DNA from: Pseudorasbora parva
Lineage: Eukaryota > Chordata > Actinopteri > Cypriniformes > Gobionidae
NCBI RefSeq assembly: GCF_024679245.1
Contig: NC_090178.1
Location: forward strand, 48,765,425 to 48,829,424
Direction: 5' to 3'
DNA length: 64,000 nucleotides
The notes beneath the pieces are model-generated. The model saw only the letters and a list, made by a program, of their open reading frames with translations. It had not been told where the DNA came from and made no database searches. The first letter of the stretch is position 1. Each line of letters begins with the position of its first letter. The translations under genes and the position numbers were made by a program. This document shows positions 44,630 to 54,343 of the stretch, in pieces.

Positions 44630-45560
44630 ATGGGTAAGACTGCCGACCTGACTGCTGTCCAGAAGGCCATCATTGACACCCTCAAGCGAGAGGGTAAGAC
44701 ACAGAAAGACATTTCTGAACGAATAGGCTGTTCCCAGAGTGCTGTATCAAGGCACCTCAGTGGGAAGTCTGTGGGAAGGAAAAAGTGTGACAAAAAACGC
44801 TGCACAACGAGAAGAGGTGACCGGACCCTGAGGAAGATCCGGAGAAGGACTGATTCCAGACCTTGAGCAAATTTTGCATGTCATTCGGAAATCAAGGTGC
44901 CAGAGTCTGGAGGAAAATTTGGGGTAAGGAAATGCCAAAATGCCTGAAGTCCAGTGTCAAGTACCCACAGTCAGTGATGATCTGGGGTGCCATGTCAGCT
45001 GCTGGTGTTGGTCCACTGTGTTTTATCAATGGCAGGGTCAATGCAGCTCGCTATCAGGAGATTTTGGAGCACTTCATGCTTCCATCTGCTGAAAAGCTTT
45101 ATGGAGATGAAGATTTGGTTTTTCAGCACGACCTGGCACCTGCTAACAGTGCCAAAAGCACTGGTAAATGGTTTACTGACCATGGTATTACTGTGCTCAA
45201 TTGGCCTGCCAACTCAAATAGGGAAAAGATGGAGGTGTTTGGTACTTCTAACTTGATCTCTGTTTGGTTCCATAGTAAATGAACTGGGGTTAGTGGGCTA
45301 AGCTAAATGCTATCAGATCATCACCGCGCGTCAGAGAGATTAAGTGCACGCACTGAGACGAGAGAGGTATGTATCAACTCGTTTTAGTTAAGGGAATAAC
45401 ATAGTTTAATATAAAAAGGCAGTGAAGTATCCCTTTAAGGCAGCTATCGAAGCATCCTGGGCCTCCAGAACACCTCAGCAGTGCCACAGGCTGATCGCCT
45501 CCATGCCAGGCCGCATTGAAGCAGTCATTTCTGCAAAAGGATTCCCCACCAAGTGTTGAG
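44630..45560 (+). pseudogene. Tc1-like transposase, broken
   Basis: The start MGKTADLTAVQKAIIDTLKR with EGKTQKDISERIGCSQSAVS is the paired-type helix-turn-helix that binds the inverted repeats. After 44866 the frame changes and roughly 90-100 codons, including the first catalytic Asp, are missing. VMIWGAMSAAGVGPLCFING and FQHDLAPAN (second Asp, about 45122) follow. At NWPANS the MITE fragment replaces the PDLNPIE motif, and the C-terminus resumes after it (ASWASRTPQQCHRLIASMP, then AVISAKGFPTKC and stop at about 45560). Confidence 0.85.
45218..45436. repeat. MITE fragment inside Tc1 transposase
   Basis: Foreign text from GGGAAAAGATGG to GTGAAGTATCCCTTT interrupts the transposase between NWPANS and the C-terminal part. 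The right end resembles a common fish MITE terminus (AAAGGGATACTTCAC). The left end lacks a matching terminus, so deletion accompanied the insertion. Confidence 0.6.
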
Positions 45561-45810
45561 TGCATAACTGAACATAATTATTTGAAGGTTGACTTGTTTG
45601 TATTAAAAACACTTTTCTTTTATTGGTCTGATGAAATAGATTTTGGGTTTTCATGAGCTGTATGCCAAAATCATCAGTATTAAAACAATAAAAGACCTGA
45701 AATATTTCAGTTGGTGTGCAATGAAAGTTTAATTTTTATCATTACATTATGGAAAATAATGAACTTTATCACAATATGCTAATATACAGGTCCTTTGAGA
45801 AGGACCTGTA

Positions 45811-46130
45811 TATAGCCTGGTCTGACAAGCCAGACCCACATCAAGATGTTTGGTCTGGAAACTCATCATTGACAGCTCAATCCGAGGGGCGGATAAACGG
45901 TCGTCTTTCAAACTCCCTCTGCACCGTTCGCCAGTTTCTCTGTTTACTATTAGCACACAAGCGCAACTCGGCCGTCATTATGTTGAGCCCCGCACACAGA
46001 CTCTGTACACGATGTGATTGGCCCAACCAGAGTTTGGCTTTTACAGCTCAGAACTGTATTGAGAGTTGCTAGACTCTCGTGGCAGATTAGATTTGCTGCC
46101 GCTAGGGTACATCTAGATTTCTAGGCTACC
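45811..46130. repeat. hAT-like MITE of cyprinid type
   Basis: Starts TATAGCCTGGTCTGACAAGC, has CCAATCAGAG-like and TGATTGGCCC phrases inside, and ends CTAGATTTCTAGGCTA, partly inverted to the start. No coding. Ends are approximate. Confidence 0.45.
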
Positions 46131-46152
46131 TATTTCTAGGCCAATCTATAGA

Positions 46153-46826
46153 GCAATGGCAAGGGAAACTAACTTTATTGAACTTCGAGAGCCCCTCGTG
46201 GTCGGGAGCATTTCCGTTGTGTTGTGGCGATTCCGTCGTGCTGTGGTGATTTCGTTGTGTTGTGGTGATTTCTTTGTGTTGTGGCTCGTTTCCATTGTGT
46301 TGTGGCAAACTCATTGTGTTGTGGTTTCATGTAGTACGGCTGCACTAAATTGTAATGATGTAATTGTGGTCGGCCTCGTGAGGTAATCTCACAGCTGAAG
46401 CAGAGTTACTAACTGATTGTATTTCCCCTCACTGCACCAATAGGTCAATCAGTTGGTAACTCTGTGCGATTATACCTCACGAGGCCGACCACAATTACAT
46501 CATTACAATTTAATCTTTAATGCAGCAAGAAAGAAAACGAAAAGAGTGAAATTTTTAAGTTCTGTAGGCAGCTATATCAAACTGCAGAAATGTAGCAAAC
46601 TGTTGTGTCTCCAGTTCGTGTTGTAAATTGATAATCTACGGTGGCCCAGTAGCGCAGCCGTACTAAATGAAACCACAACACAATGGAAACAAGGCACAAC
46701 ACAATGAAATCACAACACAACAGAAATGAGCCACAACACAACGAAATCACCACAGCACAACGGAAATTCTCCCAACCACGAGGGGGCTCTCAGAGTGCAA
46801 TAAAGTTAGTTTTCCTTGCCATTGCC
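46153..46826. mobile_element. Large fold-back element with inner palindrome
   Basis: Outer arms 46153-46345 and about 46636-46826 are complementary over nearly their length (AAGGGAAACTAACTTTATTG against its complement). Each arm holds several TTCGTTGTGTTGTGGTGAT-like short repeats. Nested inside is a second palindrome with arms around 46347-46385 and 46470-46515 (TAATTGTGGTCGGCCTCGTG and complement). No coding. Two MITEs of foldback type may be nested. Confidence 0.8.
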
Positions 46827-46929
46827 ATCTGATCGCCTCTCGTTTCTACACTGGACGAATATGGGATGATTTTAATATTAAAATGATTCATATGTGCGTG
46901 CAATGAGTAACGTGCATTTCTGGATCCGC

Positions 46930-47030
46930 GCTGCTCATGCATTCATTGACATGTTTGTAAGTCGATCCTATATTGTCTCAAAATCCAAACAAATCAAATA
47001 GGATCGACTCACAAGTCAATAAATGCAGCA
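46930..47030. repeat. Short inverted repeat
   Basis: GTAAGTCGATCCTAT and its near-complement ATAGGATCGACTCAC are separated by about 25 bases, with further pairing outward (CATTCATTGAC against GTCAATAAATG). A hairpin MITE relic is likely. Confidence 0.6.
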
Positions 47031-48682
47031 CCGTTTCCACAAATGCACATCTTCCTCGTTGTACGCACAGATTAATCATCAATTAATCAAGGAATATTGG
47101 TTATATTTAGAGGCTAGAATATCATAGACTTTGGAGTAGACCCTTTTACTTTGGCTAGTAAGATAGAAACCTCCCAAATCAGTAATAGAAATGCACTTGA
47201 AACAACTCAAAACCCATTTGCAACCATGTAGAGATGGCCCAGAACATCCTAGCAACTGCACAGCAACTCCCAAGCAACCACTTTTGCTCACCAGAAAAGG
47301 TAATTATTGTATATCATCTCAATATTATGAACAGAGATTTTACCATTTTAATAGTCAAACTCCAAGCGAAAGCAGTGCATTTCAGCGTTAACACCATGTG
47401 CGCTCATAATCTGTGAGAAATAATGAGCACTATTTGAACACTCTGAAAACAATAGGTTAAATCCTCCCACACCACTTTATGCATTATATAACACACCTAC
47501 CTGACTTTAAAGGTCTGTCTGCTCAATTTACCTGAAATTACGATACATACAATGAGAAATAGACAAATGTACAAATTACGATATATGCAAATGTACAAAT
47601 AATCCTACTGATTGTAGACATTAAGCTACATGTGTAATTGTCTTGTGCCTTTAGTGCAGTCAAAGACTGAACATTATTTAAAAAATGCCTGCTTGTGTAA
47701 CTGGCCTTTGAGTCACTTCAATTCAGATTCCCAGTGTATTTTCAGTGAATTTGGATTTTTCTTCTTTCTATATTTTTTTATTTATTTTTTAAATGAGATC
47801 AACTATCAGCATGTCTGTCAACTATCAACAATCCCATCTGTCTCTGCTGATAAGGGAGGCCGGCGCTGAGAGGCTCTTCGGTGAGCGTGGGCGAGTCGGA
47901 GCGATGCTTTAGAAAGGAAATGTGATAAAATTAGAGACGGTCTCATTAAAGATTGAATCTGGTTAAATGTTTGCTTTAATAGAATTTCCAGTCACATAGT
48001 CATCTGAGAGGAAGATACACAAACCTTCACCAGTTCTGAGGAGAGACGGAGCACACACTCGCACACCTGTTCTTTTCTCAGCCGCCCTCTGAAATGCAGA
48101 CATTGAAATAAACTCTGCTATATGGCAAAGAAAGACTGTTCTTGAAACCGCAGAGTGGAATTCTTTTGAAGAAAGGATAATTATGCTTCTCAAAGGCAAA
48201 TGAGATACAGGCATGTGGCGGACCGTATTTATAAATGTTATCTAAAATTGTAGTTAATTTGCAAGTTTCTATAAATGTGTAATTTATGTGCCTCTAGTGA
48301 CAGTAAATGGAATTACAAAAATAACAGATAGGTCTTCTGAGCACTCATTTTCTATTGGTTAGAGACACAGATATCTACACCCATTACTCATGGCATTAGA
48401 TGAGAAAATGTTACTGTGCTGGCTTCTCAAGGCAAATTCATTAAATCTATTTTGTTTGACATCACAGGAGAGCTGCAAGCAGTGGGAGCAGGTGGCGCTG
48501 TTGTTTTAATAGGGAGAAAGGGGTCTTGTTATAGAGGGTCTTTATATTTAAAGGAAATAAATTATTAAAACGATTAAAAAATATTTAAGGTAATAAAGAA
48601 AAAGACATAACAGTAAAAGCCGTTCTAGATCTAATTGTACTTGTGAAGTAATCATTGTAAACTATTTGCAATATTTTTTTTG
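47031..48682. other. Low-copy-looking noncoding DNA
   Basis: No transposon or gene recognised. 47850-48240 has balanced composition and could be conserved noncoding DNA; unproven. Confidence 0.35.
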
Positions 48683-48720
48683 TTAAAGGGGTCATGAATT
48701 GATATTGTTTGATGTATAAC

Positions 48721-49500
48721 TGTAACGGTCACCCACCATGGGCAAGCAAAAAGGAATGCTTTGGCCAAATTAAACAGAGGCAGAGTGACTACAAGAAGTT
48801 TAAAGTATCAAATGAATATTTATTTAGACATCAAAAATAGGGATAACCCAACCCACAAAGAGTACAAAATATAATCTTTTCCAAAATTAAGTTCCTCAAA
48901 GAAAGTTCCTACAAAAGAAACGAAAAACAAAAAAACAGAAAATACCTGGAGCCCTCAAGCCACCCTCCACTGCAGGCCTCGCACAGACTAAACTCCCTTC
49001 AAACAAATACACACATTTATAGTGGCGGCCAGCACTATTACCCCATGGGAAGGGACAAACTCACATACAACACTTTACACATTTTCCCATAAATATAGAT
49101 TCTAGGAGAAACAGATTGACATAGCATGGAAAACCAATACATCTTCTCTTATGTTATCCCACATCTCATTTCACATACATTGAACAGGAAACTAACAGAA
49201 ACAACTCGGCCGCGTTGTCCCCGAAACCCCCACGCTCAATGATTAAATGGTACAGTCCCCACATAAGCGGAACCGAAAATTCCTGCCTCGGTTTCCCCAC
49301 CAGAACTCTAAAATCATGGGACAAACATTACCACGCAATCACAGGTATTTCATTCGCGCCTTTCAATAGGCAATCATAATAAACTCTTATATCAATAAAC
49401 AGTCTCTGTGTGTGTGCACGTGTGTGTGCACGTGAGAGGGAGAGTTAATTTCTACATATCCAGTCCAGATTAGCGATGCGGTCCTTCCTTGACCGTCATA
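48721..49500 (-). repeat. Solo LTR inserted in Kolobok-like copy
   Basis: On minus it runs from TGACGGTCAAGG to GTGACCGTTACA, with CTATAAAT (49015-49022) and AATAAA (48819-48824) in LTR order. ATAAC at 48716-48720 and 49501-49505 is a 5-bp direct repeat, though two extra bases (TA) stand between the left tip and its repeat. No internal retroviral or gypsy coding is next to it, so it is a solo LTR. Family unknown. Confidence 0.55.
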
Positions 49501-49622
49501 ATAACAATGAAAAGCTTTTATTGACAGCTGGCTCATCAAACGATCGATCTATGAATGTGCTTCCCCTCAGAAAGCAGTGAAACTTTGCCTCAACATAAGA
49601 AGACCAATGTATTATTCTGTAC

Positions 49623-49641
49623 CCCCCCCCCCCCCCCCCCC
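49623..49641. repeat. C homopolymer run
   Basis: About 19 C in a row; another C run at about 49831-49842. Sequencing error is likely in such runs. Confidence 0.9.
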
Positions 49642-49805
49642 ACGACTCGCACATGACATGTATCAAATAGCATAGGCCTACGTGGAGCTAAACCAGATTG
49701 AACTTCCAAGCAATAAACATGCTATGAGCTTCCTTCTGATCAATGCATGGTTGAACTTTATTTTTCATGAAGATCCAACTCATGTGGGTACAACCATGTG
49801 CGGAT

Positions 49806-50870
49806 CTACAGGGGGGCAAGTTGTCATATCCCCCCCCCCCCCAGCTGCCCCCCTAATGGTGATGATCCAAAAACTATTCTTGCAAAAACAACCTGCCAGT
49901 ATGTCCAATACATTTGCCAAAAGTAAACCATTTATTTTTTTATTTTAAATGTAATAAAATATGTAAAATACCCCGCCCCCTGCCCCTCAAATACTTAGCT
50001 ACGACCCTGATTCAAACGTGCAGAGCGGCGTTCGCTCAGTCTGGCTCACACACAGCGAGTCTGCTGCGGTGCGGTGGCCCAACAAACCGACTGGAGAGAC
50101 TGAGCTGCCCCAGACCCCCTGAAGGTGAAGTGAGTTTCCCCAGGGTTAGTTTAAACACACGTTTAACTTTAAAATTACATTTGTAATGAATGTAATGTAT
50201 GCTAAAGACGATTCAGCATCAGCAAAAATCAGCGGTTGTGATTAGTAAGAGCACTCTTCCCTTTGATTAGCCTAATTTTGATTTTAGTAAAGACAAGAAC
50301 AGCTTAATAAAAAATATAAAAATATTGTATAACTGCCAACTCAATTGACAGGCATCATATACATTTTCTTACGCACAGAAAAATCGCGAAGCAAAGAGGA
50401 CATGGAGACCGACAGACTAGACAGAGGTTACTTATGATATTTTAAATCATCTCAGCTCTCAGATTCTGTCACTTTTATTATGAAATTCAAACAATACATG
50501 TCGTAGGGCTCTCTGTATGTTTACAGTATTGGTGAGTTGTTTTTTCTTGAGATTAGGTACATCTTGTGTGCCTAATATTTATCCAAATGAGTCAATATTA
50601 AATCAAATCACAATCATTTAATTTAATTGAAATAACAAAAAGCAATTCCTTAGAATTAAATGCCACCATAATCACCCATATATGGTATGAACATGGTCTG
50701 AATGATTCTTAAAGTCATCTTAAAGACTTCTTAAAGTCAGATAATATTTCATTTGATTTGCTCAGAATTAAATGCAGCCATAATCACAAGGCAATACTGT
50801 TTTAATATTTATTTATACAGAGTCGTCATCTACACACTGCCTCTGCAACGCGAGATTCGATCCGTTTATC
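49806..50870. other. Noncoding stretch
   Basis: GC-rich at 49970-50150, then AT-rich. A GGATCTACAGGGGGGCAAG-type phrase near 49802 may start another repeat. No gene seen. Confidence 0.4.
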
Positions 50871-51439
50871 CCTTGAGATGAAAGTGCACAGGCGGGAGGC
50901 CGAAACAAGAGCTGACTGCATGCCTCGCAACAAACAGTATCACGTACAACGATTGCGTGTTTGCTCTTATTGCAGACCCGTAATCTGCATGCTGCCTCGG
51001 CAATGCAAGATCAAGCCTTGCATTATGAAGTGCCGAGCTCTCGTTTACTTCGCTACCTCGATACTGAGCACATCTAATTCCTTGGAATGGGACCGCTCAA
51101 GCATCTGGTTCTCCACCCCAGGGGAAGAAGGCACAGCATGGGTTTCCGCACGAGGAAGGAGAACATCTGAACTGTCAGACGAGGACTAAGAAGGTGCCTC
51201 AGCAGTCCCAAAACCCGTTGACCAGTCCATCTGCGAGCCCACCGATCTACACCGCCACGCCAAGCCTGCCATCCTCACAAAATACTTTTGGACAAACAAC
51301 ACCAAATAGACAAACAGTTCATACACAGAGAGCCTCGCTGAAGAGCAAAAAGGCTGTCTGTTCTATGGACCTGCGTGCATTTGTAGCTTCCTGTCTGTCG
51401 ACTGCTTCAGACGCGCTGCACCAAGGGACTATCACCAAA
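50871..51439 (+). other. Possible DIRS gag-like remnant
   Basis: Two adjoining open frames (50878-51189 and 51194-51538) have no clear domain. Their Pro/Ser/Gln-rich text (for example QSQNPLTSPSASPP) and the DIRS-like terminus right after suggest a DIRS leader or gag remnant. Weak. Confidence 0.25.
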
Positions 51440-51480
51440 GTGGCACTGACGCAGTCCGAGTTCCCTCGAAAGGGAACTAA
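51440..51480 (-). repeat. DIRS terminal motif remnant
   Basis: CTGACGCAGTCCGAGTTCCC followed by TCGAAAGGGAAC is close to the DIRS terminus at 25972-26001 (CTGACGCAGCGCGAGTTCCC then TTTCAAAGGGAA). Same orientation as that terminus. Confidence 0.5.
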
Positions 51481-51562
51481 AGAATTTGTGTTGAAATTCA
51501 CAATCATCTTCTGTGAACATCAAGCCCCTCCTCCTTAGATTTGATTGGTTCTCTCAAATTAG

Positions 51563-52584
51563 TGTTAGGGGTTGACAGTTTTGACCCATAGACCAGATAT
51601 GCAAAATGAAGACCAGGAGTCAGGATGTTCAATCATCGGAGAGAATTTTACTGAAGAATAGTTTGCAGTTTCATCGGTAGAGTCAGCTTCAGAGTCTCTC
51701 AGGGCGGTGTCAGGCCAGACTCTACTCTACCTTACACAAAATTAGCACACCAGTTATACCAACTTCAAGGGCATGATTTACATCATTATGAACACGTGGA
51801 ATATTACTGTTTGGCATTAAGTCTAAACAATGTGTCACGCGAGAATAGATAGGAGATGTTGTTGTTGTTTTTGTTGTTGTTGTTGTTGTTAATCATGATG
51901 TATACATCAGACAATCCCAAGATTGGGGTAGTGTTGACTTCAGGGGAGTCCTAGAAAGACGCCAAGAGGTCTAGGGTCTGAGAAAAAGCGGTCCAATCCA
52001 GTCGGAAGACCTGCACAGAACATGTAACACACACACACACAAGACTCTAGGGCACATCTCTCCTCCAAGGTTAGTGCAGCAGTGAGCTTATCAACAGGAC
52101 AAGATTTCAACACCACATGACAAACGAATCTCCAGAAAGAAAAGTATGACTAATATCATCTACCTCATTCTATAAAGAAATAAAAAGAAATATAAAGACA
52201 AAAATGTACTTCTATCAATGGGGAAAATCACACTATATAAATGGGAAGAAATCACAATTGGGAGACTCAAATCCTCCCACCCCTTCCTGTCCTGGGGTTA
52301 CTAACAACAGGCATGATTCACCTCTTGGAAGATCTAACTTTCTCTCCAAGGCCCTGTTGGTCAGGACCCAGAGATAGAGGTCAGGCTATCTATGTCAGGG
52401 GCACATAGATAGGGGTCAGACTGTCTTTGTTAGACCGTCTCTGGAAAGCAAATTAGACACCATACAGCAGACACAGAGTCAAAATCATATTAAATAATAG
52501 TTAAATGTATTAAAAATCATTCAAAAGGATAAGATGCATATGATGAAGAGGCAAGGGTGTCGGCCCACTCCCCCCTTCATTACA
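51563..52584 (-). repeat. Probable solo LTR (retrovirus-like)
   Basis: On minus it begins TGTAATGAAGGGGG and ends GTCAACCCCTAACA. A T-rich centre with TATATAGTG (about 52238) lies upstream and AGTAAAATTCTC near the 3' end, in LTR order. A (GTT)n run at about 51860-51890 lies within. I found no target duplication and no internal coding, so this is tentative. Confidence 0.4.
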
Positions 52585-53154
52585 GAGAGACATTTAAATC
52601 AATGTTAGACCACTGAGGCAAAGCAGCCAAAAATATAAAAACATTTTATTGAGATTGTGTTCATTTTAGGTGAACTTTATTGGTAAGTCAAGCATTCCGT
52701 AAACTCTGGCTACAGTAAAGCACATTGCAGTGTTTTTTTAGTAGCTTAATGATACTATTATTAATTTATATAGTTTGAACTTTAGAGCAAGGCTGCAGAA
52801 CTTTGTGCCTAGAAGTAAAGATGGCAGATTTCAGATGGTGTACTAGTCCCAGCAGAACAACAGTTATTGAGATAAACACGAGTGCTAGTCCAGCAAAGTC
52901 AGAGCTCCGACTTAATGAAATAAACTCTGGGCCACCTTGCAACTTGTCTGGGCAAGAGCCGCAAACCTAGACGGGAAGATTTGTCTGACTGACATGTAAA
53001 GCGATCAGTCACTGCTTGTTTTGTTTTTATGTCCCTGTTAGAGCCGGATTGATCCGATCAGAGATTATATATCACTTCAATTGATCCTTGTGGTTTTTGT
53101 TTATTTTTTATTTAATTAATATGCAGCATGAAATACAAAGTTAGAAGAGACAAT
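52585..53154. other. Noncoding stretch
   Basis: AT-rich; nothing recognised. Confidence 0.5.
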
Positions 53155-53425
53155 GAAGAGACAAAGTTAGAGAGGCCAGGTTGAGATGGTTTGGACATTT
53201 TCAGAGGAGGGAGAGTGAATATATTGGTAAAAGGATGCTGAGGTTAGAGCTGCCAGGCAGGAGGTCAAGAGGACGACCAAAGAGGAGGTTTATGGATGTA
53301 GTGAAGGAGGACATGAAGGTAGTCGGTCTGAGAGAAGAGGATACAGAGGATAGGACTAGATGGAGGCAGATGATTCGCTGTGGCGACCCCTGAAGGGAAC
53401 AGCCGAAAGAAAAAGAAGATGAAAT
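53155..53425 (+). pseudogene. RTE-type LINE, 3' terminal fragment
   Basis: The frame from 53181 reads MRWFGHFQRR, LELPGRRSRGRPKRRFMDVV, KEDMK and DRTRWRQMI, the end of the ORF found in RTE/Expander-type LINEs of fish (a GRRSRGRPKRRW block after a RWFGHV box). The 3' end TGTGGCGACCCCTGAAGGGA and CAGCCGAAAGAAAAAGAAGA is the known tail, closing in AAG repeats. It is strongly 5' truncated; no RT catalytic motif remains. The frame over this piece is still open. Confidence 0.8.
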
Positions 53426-54238
53426 AAAATATTTCACTGACACAACTATGAAAACAGAACAGAATGCAGCTTTTCTTCTGCAAAATTCCAAATTTTAATA
53501 TATCCTTTAAATATGTGATGTTCGTAACATGGCAAATGTATAGATCAAATCCTATGATTTGTTCTTCTGAAGTTACAGAATTACTAATACTATTATATAT
53601 ACAGAAACAAATACTATTAATTCATTAAATTACTTTTGGGGAAGTCGTCTTACTAATGGATTACTTGTAGTTGTCTCCATATTTAGCTTTGTTTTATTAT
53701 GGAAATGTCCAGCTTTCTGTGTTTTCACTGTTATATGGTAGGAGGCGCTATTACACATCTCGTAAAAGAGCACTCAATTTCCTGATCAAAACAAAGAAGT
53801 ATGCAAAGATGAAAAGCAGAAACAAATGGTATCATATGTAATCAAATGCAATATGTAAAATCATCAACATTAAACATCATATAAACCAAAACCTAATGTT
53901 ACTGAATGAAATGTCATCCCAGGACGAGCTCTACAACTGAAACTTTGATGGACTACTCTGTGTTTGATTTTCGGAAGGTACTTTCTTTTGATATATTGCA
54001 TGCTCAGATATTCATACAACAATTTTCTGGGGGCCATGAAAATTTTGTTTAAAATATTAAAAAATATGCTGGCCAGGAAAGTGTTAAACAGTTATTTTAA
54101 TGGAATATATCACCTCAAATCATCTACAGTGTTTTTATCGTTGGTGTTTGTTAGCAATGAGAGCTGTACAGAACCTTGTAAAATATGAAAATATGTTAAT
54201 AAGCTCTTTTGTTGTGCTGTTGTCCTCTCAAATGGCAG
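53426..54238. other. Low-copy-looking noncoding DNA
   Basis: AT-rich, no repeat recognised. It ends with a good splice-acceptor-like tract (54208-54238). Confidence 0.4.
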
Positions 54239-54343
54239 GCAGACAGCGACAGCGCTTCGGATGGCATCCAGGGTCACTGCCCTTCTAACAGCTGGGATTT
54301 GGATGCCCTTCTCATGGGCACAATGGCTCTGGCAAGGGCATGA
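54239..54343 (+). CDS. Candidate exon, unknown product
   Basis: A pyrimidine-rich tract (CTCTTTTGTTGTGCTGTTG, then TCCTCTC) and AATGGCAG precede an open segment of 34 codons, ADSDSASDGIQGH, CPSNSWDLDALLMG and TMALARA, then TGA. The acidic/serine-rich start and balanced composition stand out from the AT-rich surroundings. I do not recognise the protein. A conserved noncoding element is an equal alternative. No partner exon could be identified. Confidence 0.25.
   Translation, partial: ADSDSASDGIQGHCPSNSWDLDALLMGTMALARA

Larger units (their letters stand above)
44307..45808 (+). mobile_element. Tc1-like transposon with long inverted repeats, interrupted
   Basis: Flanked by TA (44305-44306, 45809-45810). 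Ends CAGGTCCTTCTCAAAAAA and GAGAAGGACCTG head inverted repeats that continue through TAAAGTTCATTATTTTCCAT and over 100 bases on each side. Inside is a broken transposase and a 0.2-kb MITE fragment (45218-45436). The right end carries an extra inverted copy of the terminus (45786-45808). Confidence 0.88.
48687..49805 (+). mobile_element. Second Kolobok-like copy, split by a solo LTR and truncated
   Basis: TTAA (48683-48686) and AGGGGTCATGAATTGAT match the left end of the element at 37965. After the LTR, 49501-49805 continues it (AAAAGCTTTTATTGACAGC, later TGGTTGAACTTTATTTTTCA and CATGTGGGTACAACC against 38330-38370). The 3' end is missing beyond about 49805. Confidence 0.6.
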
